Under the pieces are notes generated by a model. It was not told the DNA's origin. It was given only the letters and a program-made list of their open reading frames with translations, and did not search any database. This document shows, one piece after another, positions 1-6,145 of a DNA stretch of 6,258 nucleotides. Within the stretch, counting starts at the first letter, position 1, and every line of letters begins with the position of its first letter. The translations under genes and the position numbers were made by a program. The DNA comes from an uncultured Treponema sp. (GTDB lineage Bacteria > Spirochaetota > Spirochaetia > Treponematales > Treponemataceae). The stretch is taken from assembly GCF_938029485.1 (NCBI RefSeq), contig NZ_CALHGC010000117.1, forward strand, positions 1 to 6,258, written 5' to 3'.

Positions 1-1689
1 TTGGATAAGGACTACGTCAAAACCCAGCTGTCGCAGAAAAATCTCAAGCAGGTTTCCTTTGGGGCACAGGGCAATGGCATTACCTACAGTAATATGAACG
101 CCATGCGGGAAGCCTTTGAAGCTGCTGGTATTGAAGGGATTGATTTTACTACTAGTCCCAACCGCAGTTATAGTAACGGTGTCTTTGCCTCCCAGTTTAT
201 CGGTCTTGCCCAGCTGCAGGAGGATAAGGAAGGCAATAAGACGCTGAAAGGGACTTCTGGCATGGAGCAGGCTCTGGATAGGATTCTTGCTGGTCAGAAT
301 GGGATTGTGACCTACGAAAAAGACCGAAACGGTAATGTTGTGCCTGGGTCAGAAAAGGTCTCTGTACAGGCAGAGGATGGCAAGGACGTCTATACAACGC
401 TGTCGGCTGATTTGCAAACCTACCTAGAAACCCGGATGAACGCCTTTCAGGAAAAGGTCAAAGGTAAGTTTGTCAATGCGACCTTGGTCAGTGCCAAGAC
501 CGGTGAAATCCTTGCGTATATAAACGAACCGTCGGTCGATTTAGCTCATTTTACATCCAGTAAAAAAGAAGAACGGTTTGACCGCCCCGCCTATTTTATT
601 TATGAGCCGGGATCCGTTTTTAAGATTTTTTCGATAGCATCTTTCTTAGAACTCGGCACGACAAAGGATTCCGATGTCTACACCTGCGATGCACAATTTG
701 CGTTTAAACCGCGGCAACTAAGTGAAAAAAAAGACCAAAATGTGATCCGTTGTTTGCGGGTACACGGCCAAGTAACACCGCGCGACATTATCAGATTTTC
801 TTGTAACGACGGGATGGCACAGATTGCCGACAAAACGGATGCCGCGGCTTTTGCCGAAAAGCTGCGGGCATTCGGATTCGGGAAAAAGACCGGCCTTGAG
901 CTGCCCGGAGAAGCGGCGGGCATTTTTGCGCCGGTGTCGTCATGGTCAGCCCGTACTAAACATACCATTGCGATAGGGCAGGAAATCGGCGTTACATCCC
1001 TGCAAATTGTACAAGCCGCGACAGCCTTTACCAATAAAGGCAAAACGCTCAAGCTCAGTTTGCTATCCGAAATTCTGGATTCGACGGGAAAACCGGTGTA
1101 CCGTCATAAACCGAAACCGCTGGAACAGGTTGTTTCGGCAAAAACCGCCAAAACCGTGCTCGGTTATATGCAGACGGCTGCCGATGACGGTACCGGTTCC
1201 CGTGCCTCGATTAAAGGGGTGCCTATCGCCGTGAAAACCGGTACTGCGCAGATGGCACAAGCGGACAGGCGCGGCTACAGTCCCACCGATTACCTTAGTA
1301 GCTGTATTGGGATTTTCCCCGTCGATGATCCGCAGATTATCCTTTATATGGCGGTTATCCGCCCTGTCGGAGAAACCTACGGTTCTTTTGTCGCCGCGCC
1401 GGCTATTTCGGAAGCGGCAAATGCCATCATCGACTTCCGCGGCATGGGACGAACCAATGCGCCGAATGTAACCCATACCGGCATCATTCAATCGCACCGC
1501 CAAACACCCGTAACCGTAGGTGATACGATGCCCGATTTGCGCGGTACTCCCAAGCGACTGCTCCTCGACCTATTAAGCAGAACCGATATTACGGTTAAGT
1601 TGACCGGAGACGGTTACGTAACAACCCAAAGTCCGGCAGCGGGGACGCCGGTTGTAAAAGGAATGATCATTGAACTCACCCTTGAATAA
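1..1689 (+). CDS. ftsI: Class B penicillin-binding protein (FtsI/PBP2x type), 5'-partial and chimeric
   Basis: This is a septal peptidoglycan D,D-transpeptidase, expected to be membrane-anchored and act in the periplasm with FtsW. The catalytic triad of motifs is complete: SVFK (S205 nucleophile, K208), SCN (267-269) and KTGTA (412-416). One PASTA-like domain fills about 504-562 and ends at the stop. The N-terminal membrane helix and most of the dimerisation domain are missing, so the gene starts left of the window; the TTG at base 1 is probably an internal Leu codon. Residues 1 to about 172 match my memory of Streptococcus PBP2x closely (for example QVSFGA, GIDFTTSPNRSY, GTSGME, TYEKDR, DGKDVYTT). 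From Y173 the sequence no longer follows PBP2x and fits a spirochaete FtsI. PBP2x has two PASTA repeats; this has one. The family call is secure; the intact chimeric protein is doubtful. The gene overlaps the next one by 20 bases. Confidence 0.88.
   Translation: MDKDYVKTQLSQKNLKQVSFGAQGNGITYSNMNAMREAFEAAGIEGIDFTTSPNRSYSNGVFASQFIGLAQLQEDKEGNKTLKGTSGMEQALDRILAGQNGIVTYEKDRNGNVVPGSEKVSVQAEDGKDVYTTLSADLQTYLETRMNAFQEKVKGKFVNATLVSAKTGEILAYINEPSVDLAHFTSSKKEERFDRPAYFIYEPGSVFKIFSIASFLELGTTKDSDVYTCDAQFAFKPRQLSEKKDQNVIRCLRVHGQVTPRDIIRFSCNDGMAQIADKTDAAAFAEKLRAFGFGKKTGLELPGEAAGIFAPVSSWSARTKHTIAIGQEIGVTSLQIVQAATAFTNKGKTLKLSLLSEILDSTGKPVYRHKPKPLEQVVSAKTAKTVLGYMQTAADDGTGSRASIKGVPIAVKTGTAQMAQADRRGYSPTDYLSSCIGIFPVDDPQIILYMAVIRPVGETYGSFVAAPAISEAANAIIDFRGMGRTNAPNVTHTGIIQSHRQTPVTVGDTMPDLRGTPKRLLLDLLSRTDITVKLTGDGYVTTQSPAAGTPVVKGMIIELTLE
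478..516 (+). other. Probable chimeric junction, Streptococcus to Treponema
   Basis: Upstream of this interval the reading frame encodes streptococcal PBP2x-like protein. Downstream it encodes a different class B PBP lineage. The interval spells NATLVSAKTGEILA, and its TGEILA core is conserved in both families, which makes it a natural place for a shared k-mer to join two genomes. Codon choice also changes: the alanine codon GCG is absent from codons 1-159, first appears at codon 160, and is frequent after the joint; proline CCG behaves similarly. The exact crossover cannot be fixed by eye. An assembly artefact is more likely than a true recombination, because all downstream genes look treponemal. 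Confidence 0.75.
1656..1672 (+). promoter_or_regulatory. Ribosome binding site and TTG start of the Maf/DUF115 gene
   Basis: AAAAGGA at 1656-1662 lies 7 bases before TTG at 1670-1672. The nearby ATG at 1663 is in the frame of the upstream transpeptidase gene, not this one. No ATG in the right frame occurs until well inside the protein, so TTG is the best start. The site lies inside the last codons of the upstream gene, which suggests translational coupling. Confidence 0.65.
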
Positions 1690-3676
1690 CGGCGCAGCTT
1701 CTACCGGTAACAACGTCGCTTCCATCGGTGCCGGAACCGCTTCTATCGGCGTACCCTTTACTGTCGATACCGAGGTATTCTTTCGGAATTGTAACGACTT
1801 CACCGCCCGCTTTCCCGAACAGGCGGCAAGGCTTGGACTCAATCGGCAGGAAACGGCTCTCCGGTGTTTACAAACCCTACCGCCCGCATACCAATTAATA
1901 CAAGCAAAAGCAAAAGGTATGGAACGTACGCCGACGCTGGCGGTAAACGGCAGCTTTATGCATTCCAAATATAATCCTCAAGAAGAAGCCCGCCGAATCC
2001 TCGTCTCCGATTTTTTTCAAACTGCAGAGGTGCAAAGCCGCTGTATTTTTGCAGGACTCGGTTTAGGTTACCTTGCTTCGCAATATATTGAACGGTTTTC
2101 CTCAGCCGAAGCGGTTATCGTCGAAGCGGACAGTAATATTTTTATCTGTTTTTTGGCCTCACGCAGGCTCGATTCTTTTTTTCGTCATAATTATTTGAGT
2201 ATTCTTATCGGGACACAGCCGGCGGAGGCTGTTTCTTTTCTCACCTCGACGGGCTGGAACGACCGTATATTGATTAAGGCGCCTGTTTTCGCCGAAGTGT
2301 ATCGGCAATGGTACAAAACTTTTTTTACACTGCTTGAGCGGAATAAAATGAAAAACAGCATCAATGCCAAAACGTTGGAGCGCTTCGGTACGCTGTGGCT
2401 GAAAAATACGGTAAAGAACTTAGGGCGGCTCTGCAGTACGGCAAAGATCGGCTGTTTTAAAAACTCCTTTTCTGATGCAACTGCCGTCGTACTTGCCGGC
2501 GGGCCAAGCTTAACCGCTCACCTTGAGCTGATTAAGAAAAGCAGCAAGGATTTTCTCATTATTGCAGTCGATACGGCGATGCGGGCATGCCTGCTAGCAG
2601 GTATTATACCCGATTTTATCCTCAACTTTGACCCGCAGTATTGGAACTACCTGCATACCGCCGGATTGGATACGGGTAAGTCCATTTTAATCAGCGAGGC
2701 GGCAATTTTTCCGGCTGTACTCCGGCAGCGCTACCGGTCAGTGTTCCTCTCAGAATCTTCGGTACCCTTTGCCCGTTATTTTGAAAGTAAAAGCGGAGAG
2801 CGGAACGGTGATGAGGACTGTGTACTCGCCGCCGGAGGTTCGGTTGCAACGACTGCGTGGGATTTTGCGCGGTATATCGGCGTAAAAACCGTTATCATGG
2901 CGGGGCTGGATTTAGCCTATCCCGGTAAGCAAACCCACTTTGCGGGCAGCACTTTTGAAGAAGTCGTACATACCCGCTCCACCCGCATTGCTTCCGCAGA
3001 GCAGGCGAACTTTCATAGCCTATATTCGGCATTTCCTTCAATGCACGAGGATTATGCCGGAGATACGGTGCTAACCGACCGCCGTATGCTGCTTTATGCA
3101 TGGTGGTTTGAAAGCACGCTTGCCAAATACCCGGAGATTAAAACTTTCAATCTTATGCCGCACGGGGTGTTGATCCCCGGAATGCCTGCCTGCACTGCGG
3201 AAGATTTTGCAGGTGTGACCGGCGGTCTCCCGCGCGCCGCCATCGATGAACGGTTGGAAACACTTATAAAAAGCGCGTATTCCCAAGCCTTTTTAGACGG
3301 ATGCGGTGCGCGGGAGCGGCAGCTTGCCGCGGCGGTCAAAACAATGACCGCCGCCTCCGCCGAGCTTGCCGCCCAAGCGGGAAAAGCCGAGGAGCTGTGC
3401 CGCCGCTTAGCGGAATGCGGTGAAGCAGACGCACGTAAGACCGGAAATTCCGGCAACGGGGGCAATCCCCGTGAACAGGCGGCCTTAATTGCACAGCTCA
3501 ACAAAATAGATGAGAAAATCAAAGACGGCTTTGCAAAGGATTTGGTTGAGGTACTTTGTTTTAGCGATGAAAGCACCGCCGACAACAGTGTGCCGCCTAT
3601 GGCTGCCGCAGAAAAGGTTTACGGCAGAATTTGCCTGATGGCGCAACAAGTGCACGAGATATTTAAGAAACGGTAA
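1670..3676 (+). CDS. Maf/DUF115 motility-associated protein (MAF_flag10, MptE-like fold)
   Basis: This 668-residue cytoplasmic protein belongs to the motility accessory factor family. Such proteins are linked in several flagellated bacteria to flagellin glycosylation with nonulosonic acids; that role is family knowledge and inferred here. The N-terminal Maf region shows FMHSKYNP (96-103), then FAGLGLGY (127-134) and VIVEAD shortly after, resembling a Rossmann-like fold. The central DUF115 domain begins at VVLAGGPSL (273-281), followed by NFDPQ (319-323), AAGGSVATTAW (387-397) and GLDLAYPGKQTH (412-423). After about 545 comes an Ala/Glu/Arg-rich helical, probably coiled-coil, segment, a short Gly/Asn linker (592-600) and a final helical region. 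The gene overlaps the transpeptidase gene by 20 bases, so the two probably share a transcript. Family membership is well supported; substrate and flagellar role are not shown. Periplasmic flagella of spirochaetes make a motility role plausible. Confidence 0.85.
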   Translation: MNSPLNNGAASTGNNVASIGAGTASIGVPFTVDTEVFFRNCNDFTARFPEQAARLGLNRQETALRCLQTLPPAYQLIQAKAKGMERTPTLAVNGSFMHSKYNPQEEARRILVSDFFQTAEVQSRCIFAGLGLGYLASQYIERFSSAEAVIVEADSNIFICFLASRRLDSFFRHNYLSILIGTQPAEAVSFLTSTGWNDRILIKAPVFAEVYRQWYKTFFTLLERNKMKNSINAKTLERFGTLWLKNTVKNLGRLCSTAKIGCFKNSFSDATAVVLAGGPSLTAHLELIKKSSKDFLIIAVDTAMRACLLAGIIPDFILNFDPQYWNYLHTAGLDTGKSILISEAAIFPAVLRQRYRSVFLSESSVPFARYFESKSGERNGDEDCVLAAGGSVATTAWDFARYIGVKTVIMAGLDLAYPGKQTHFAGSTFEEVVHTRSTRIASAEQANFHSLYSAFPSMHEDYAGDTVLTDRRMLLYAWWFESTLAKYPEIKTFNLMPHGVLIPGMPACTAEDFAGVTGGLPRAAIDERLETLIKSAYSQAFLDGCGARERQLAAAVKTMTAASAELAAQAGKAEELCRRLAECGEADARKTGNSGNGGNPREQAALIAQLNKIDEKIKDGFAKDLVEVLCFSDESTADNSVPPMAAAEKVYGRICLMAQQVHEIFKKR

Positions 3677-3740
3677 AAAACATTTTCTCGCTCCTCAACG
3701 GGATTTTTAGAATTTTTCTATCGGAATAATCAAATTTTTC

Positions 3741-3767
3741 TCAATATTTTAAAACACCCGCCGATAA
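3741..3767 (+). promoter_or_regulatory. Possible sigma-28-like promoter
   Basis: GCCGATAA at 3760-3767 equals the enteric FliA-type -10 consensus. Eleven bases upstream, the usual spacing, TCAATATT (3741-3748) matches the TAAAGTTT -35 consensus at 5 of 8 positions. GATAAT at 3763-3768 could also serve as a sigma-70 -10 element, but no good -35 lies 16-18 bases upstream. Transcription would start near 3774-3775. The weak -35 keeps confidence low. Confidence 0.35.
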
Positions 3768-3774
3768 TGAAAGA

Positions 3775-3876
3775 AGAAGGGGACATTAAACGGCGGTATC
3801 AACATCCAGACGCCGTTTCTTATACACCCGAATGCAAGGACGGTTTGATGCTGTTGATCAAGCCGTCCTTTTTTTT
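3775..3876 (+). ncRNA. Candidate ~100-nt structured RNA between convergent genes
   Basis: The start is inferred from the promoter-like motif and the end from the strong terminator. Hairpin 1 pairs AAACGGCG (3788-3795) with CGCCGTTT (3811-3818) around a 15-base loop. Hairpin 2 is the terminator at 3836-3870. Loop 1 (ATCAACATC, 3798-3806) is complementary to GATG (3847-3850) and TTGAT (3854-3858) in hairpin 2, so an alternative fold is possible. I recognise no known RNA family. It could equally be the 3' untranslated end of the Maf/DUF115 mRNA, since that gene stops only 98 bases upstream of 3775. Confidence 0.35.
3836..3876 (+). terminator. Intrinsic (Rho-independent) terminator
   Basis: AAGGACGGTTTGAT (3836-3849) pairs with ATCAAGCCGTCCTT (3857-3870) over 14 positions with one G-U pair and a 7-base loop. 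It is followed by an uninterrupted run of eight T ending at 3876. The T-run orientation serves plus-strand transcription, so it ends either the transpeptidase-Maf transcript or a separate small RNA. On the minus strand there is no T-run after the stem, so it is unlikely to serve the converging gene. Confidence 0.85.
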
Positions 3877-3994
3877 GCAAATATACGGGGCATCTGCGTT
3901 GTCGCTACGCCGAAATAAATGCTCGACGTACACCAAGTACGCCTCCGCTTTATTTCGGCTAGGCTCCTAGCATCTGTACCGTCTATTTGCAAAA
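3873..3994. repeat. 122-base imperfect palindrome (REP- or MITE-like element)
   Basis: Three nested pairings share one centre. The outer arms TTTTGCAAATA (3873-3883) and TATTTGCAAAA (3984-3994) match 11 of 11. The middle arms GCCGAAATAAA (3909-3919) and TTTATTTCGGC (3949-3959) match 11 of 11. The apex pairs CGTAC (3927-3931) with GTACG (3937-3941) around ACCAA. GCATCTG also occurs as a direct copy at 3890 and 3970. The outer left arm overlaps the T-run of the terminator. There is no transposase and no evident target-site duplication. Position between convergent genes is typical of dispersed palindromic elements, but only one copy is in the window, so its repeat status is inferred. Confidence 0.6.
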
Positions 3995-4012
3995 GCGCTG
4001 GATATGGCATAT

Positions 4013-4846
4013 CTACTTCGTTGCCTTGATGTCATCTTCTTTAAAAAGCCAAATCAATGCGTCATCGATTGCTTTTGTCAGAACGAGTACGTGAATATTT
4101 TGTTTTTCTTTCTGTACGTATTTTTTCCAATACTGCAAAGAATGCTTTTTTAATTTTCGTTTTTCGGCTTCAATCCGTTTATCCGCATCATCCTTATCGA
4201 TTCCGAGATAATGATAGAGACCGTAGTCCATAAAATAGACGCCAAGCAGTCGGACAAGCGGATCCTGTTCCGTTTCCAGCATACGCGAAAACTTTTCCGC
4301 TGCCTCACGATAGCATCTCAACATCTGTGCCGAGAATGCATCGTAAAAAGGTATCCACGGGGAAGTTTCATGCGGTTGTACGACAGTGCGAGCCATAAAT
4401 TCGGCAAGTCCTTGATAATCGTTTGAAAGTAACTTGGCGGCGGCAAAACGGGACGCAAAAGTTTTGATATATCCGGGTTTATGCTCTTCGAGTACACGTT
4501 CAAGCCGTTTTAATATTTCAAAATCTCCGAGTAAAATACTGATTTCACACAGCAACCGTGCTTTTTTAGCGGTAATATGATGCTTTTCAAAAATTTCCGT
4601 TTCCAAATAGAGAGAAAGTGCCGGCCAATCATCCGATTCGAGGGTAGTTATCAGCTTCCAGTTACTGATAAAAAATATATTCATTCCGATAAAGAGAAAT
4701 GTAAAAAAAAGGACGAATATCCAGTAGTTTTTGAAAAAACTGCCGATAAATTCAGTACCGGCAGTAAAGAATGAAAAAGAAAGCACCGTAAAGAAAATGG
4801 TTAACAGAACAGCATTAAAGATAATAACAAGCACTTTTAATTTCAT
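4013..4846 (-). CDS. Membrane-anchored helical-repeat protein of unknown function
   Basis: This 277-residue protein is not recognised as a named family. Two hydrophobic segments lie at about 4-30 and 41-62, separated by a short loop with one Lys (FFKNYW). The second is followed by a soluble, largely alpha-helical region from about 65. Alternating Leu/Ala-rich helices there (ALSLYLETEIF, ARLLCEISILLGDF, AAKLLSNDYQGLAEFM, YREAAEKFSRMLE) resemble degenerate tetratricopeptide repeats, suggesting a protein-binding scaffold. A Lys/Glu-rich stretch lies near 220-248. There are no catalytic motifs. The ATG start has AGGAGA (complement of 4853-4858) 6 bases upstream. The gene is transcribed divergently from the HD-GYP gene and converges on the Maf/DUF115 gene. 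The gene is clearly real; the TPR-like reading is tentative. Confidence 0.8.
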   Translation of the reverse strand: MKLKVLVIIFNAVLLTIFFTVLSFSFFTAGTEFIGSFFKNYWIFVLFFTFLFIGMNIFFISNWKLITTLESDDWPALSLYLETEIFEKHHITAKKARLLCEISILLGDFEILKRLERVLEEHKPGYIKTFASRFAAAKLLSNDYQGLAEFMARTVVQPHETSPWIPFYDAFSAQMLRCYREAAEKFSRMLETEQDPLVRLLGVYFMDYGLYHYLGIDKDDADKRIEAEKRKLKKHSLQYWKKYVQKEKQNIHVLVLTKAIDDALIWLFKEDDIKATK

Positions 4847-4923
4847 TCAAAATCTCCTATAATCCATATAAATGATATGAGCATTCTGTGCATATATTCA
4901 GTGTACTACAGGAGCGTATTTAA
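4847..4923. promoter_or_regulatory. Divergent intergenic region with both ribosome binding sites
   Basis: These 77 AT-rich bases must hold the promoters of both flanking genes. Minus-strand AGGAGA (4853-4858) serves the membrane protein. Plus-strand AGGAG (4910-4914) lies 9 bases before the GTG start at 4924. TATATT at 4893-4898 is a possible -10 element for the rightward gene, and GATTAT on the minus strand near 4861 is a possible -10 for the leftward gene, although it nearly abuts that gene's ribosome binding site. Neither has a convincing -35. The short shared region would allow co-regulation of the two genes. Confidence 0.4.
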
Positions 4924-6099
4924 GTGAATACATTGAAACTTTTAGAGCTAAAAACCCCCGTATATTTTACGGAGAATGTGTACATTGATAAAAAGTTTTT
5001 GTTGTTTACGGGGGAAAGCTGCTTTACGGAGGAATTGAAAAGGCTTCTTTCCGAATGGCAATTTACCCTTCTGTATACAAAAGGGATCGTAACTGATGAG
5101 CCGGATTCCCCCAAAAAAGAAGATAAGGGCGACGAAAAAGCAGATACGGACGATAATTTTAAAACCTCACCCGAACAAAAACTTTCAGGGGAATTGGTGG
5201 AAAAGGCCTACCAAAAATTTTATGCTTTTACTACCAAAATATATGAAACTTACCGTAACGACCAATCGCTTAATACCGAAAAGATACTTGCCGAAATGAA
5301 AAAACTCCGTACCTTTGTACAAGAGAACCGGCAAGCAATACTTATTTTGCAATCTATTATGCCGTATAAGGTGGACAATTTTCTTGTCATGCATTCGCTC
5401 CGTTCAGCGGTTTTTGCCATCGTAGTCGGTATGGAACTTAAAATGCAAAATCATCAGCTGGCTGAATTGGCAACCGCTGCACTGATGCATGAGATAGGTC
5501 TTATCCATATAAATGAAAACATTTATTCCAGAGATAGTGAACTGTCTGATGAGGAAAAAAAGTATCTCTATGTACATCCGGTGCTTTCCTGTAAAATATT
5601 AAAAAAGGCTAAATTCCCGCTGCCGATTTGCCTTGGAACGCTCGACCACCACGAACGGGAAAACGGTACCGGTTATCCTCAAAAACTGACCGGTGAAAAG
5701 ATATCCCTTTACGGAAAGATTATCGCAGTTGTCTGTTCTTATGAAGCGATGACCGGCGAACGTAAATATAAAAAAGCCCAAGACCCTGCAACGGGATTGT
5801 TGAATGTTTTGCGGCGGGAGTCCTCACAATATGATGAGGAAGTTCTAAAAGCGCTTTTGAACGCGCTGTCGTTTTTCCCTATCGGCAGTTTTGTTTATCT
5901 TTCGAATAATACCGTTGCACAGGTTATCGACAATAATTCGGAGGATCCCCGTTTCCCCATCGTACGTATTATCGATAAATCTGCAAAAGAAGCTTTTTCG
6001 GAAGCGATTCGCACCTCAATGGACGGTATTCGTATTATGCGCCCCGCACGAAGGGAAGAATGGATCGCGGCTCTCGGCAAAGGCAAAAAGAAAAAATAA
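4924..6099 (+). CDS. HD-GYP domain protein with altered metal-site residues
   Basis: HD-GYP proteins hydrolyse cyclic di-GMP, or sense it when inactive, in the cytoplasm. The first ~60 of 391 residues resemble the small N-terminal domain common in this family (DUF3391-like). An acidic, Lys/Asp/Glu-rich linker (about 59-90) and a helical stretch follow. The HD-GYP domain spans about 150-350: H157-S, H189-E-I-G in place of HD-I-G-K, H218-P, H242-H-E-R, GTGYP (248-252), and V-C271-S-Y-E-A-M where active members have D.YDA. The tail FPIGSFVYLSN is typical of the family. Thus HD has become HE and a second expected metal aspartate is C271, which suggests weak or no hydrolysis. There is no receiver domain or transmembrane helix. 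The GTG start is supported by AGGAG at 4910-4914. It lies divergent from the membrane protein. Family is secure; activity is inferred. Confidence 0.88.
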   Translation: MNTLKLLELKTPVYFTENVYIDKKFLLFTGESCFTEELKRLLSEWQFTLLYTKGIVTDEPDSPKKEDKGDEKADTDDNFKTSPEQKLSGELVEKAYQKFYAFTTKIYETYRNDQSLNTEKILAEMKKLRTFVQENRQAILILQSIMPYKVDNFLVMHSLRSAVFAIVVGMELKMQNHQLAELATAALMHEIGLIHINENIYSRDSELSDEEKKYLYVHPVLSCKILKKAKFPLPICLGTLDHHERENGTGYPQKLTGEKISLYGKIIAVVCSYEAMTGERKYKKAQDPATGLLNVLRRESSQYDEEVLKALLNALSFFPIGSFVYLSNNTVAQVIDNNSEDPRFPIVRIIDKSAKEAFSEAIRTSMDGIRIMRPARREEWIAALGKGKKKK

Positions 6100-6111
6100 C
6101 CGGAAACCTCT

Positions 6112-6132
6112 AAAAACTATACCTGAGTTTTT
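6112..6132. terminator. Weak AT-rich hairpin between convergent genes
   Basis: AAAAACT (6112-6118) pairs with AGTTTTT (6126-6132) around a 7-base loop, just after the HD-GYP gene stops and before the converging Smr gene ends. The arms give a T-rich right side on either strand, so it could act weakly in both directions. With only one G-C pair it is a poor terminator, and the assignment rests mainly on its location. Confidence 0.3.
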
Positions 6133-6145
6133 TGCAGGCGCCCAA

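Noticed and set aside
1..3. TTG at base 1 as a true start codon
   Set aside because: Class B PBPs need an N-terminal membrane anchor and the rest of the dimerisation domain, and PBP2x continues well upstream of this point. The codon is more likely an internal Leu at the window edge.
1063..1503. A 146-codon minus-strand open frame
   Set aside because: It is antisense to the transpeptidase domain, which carries its motifs in the plus frame; the minus translation has the Arg/Gly/His-rich look of a shadow.
3094..3585. A 163-codon minus-strand open frame
   Set aside because: It lies antisense within the Ala/Arg-rich C-terminal part of the Maf/DUF115 gene. It is Ser/Ala-rich and low in complexity, as expected for a shadow of high-GC codons.
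3767..3970. A 67-codon plus-strand open frame after the Maf/DUF115 gene
   Set aside because: It starts inside the promoter-like motif with no ribosome binding site, and runs through both hairpins, the terminator T-run and most of the palindrome. The protein has no recognisable character.
3890..3976. GCATCTG direct copies as target-site duplications of an insertion
   Set aside because: Both copies lie inside the outer palindrome arms rather than flanking them, so they do not bound the element.
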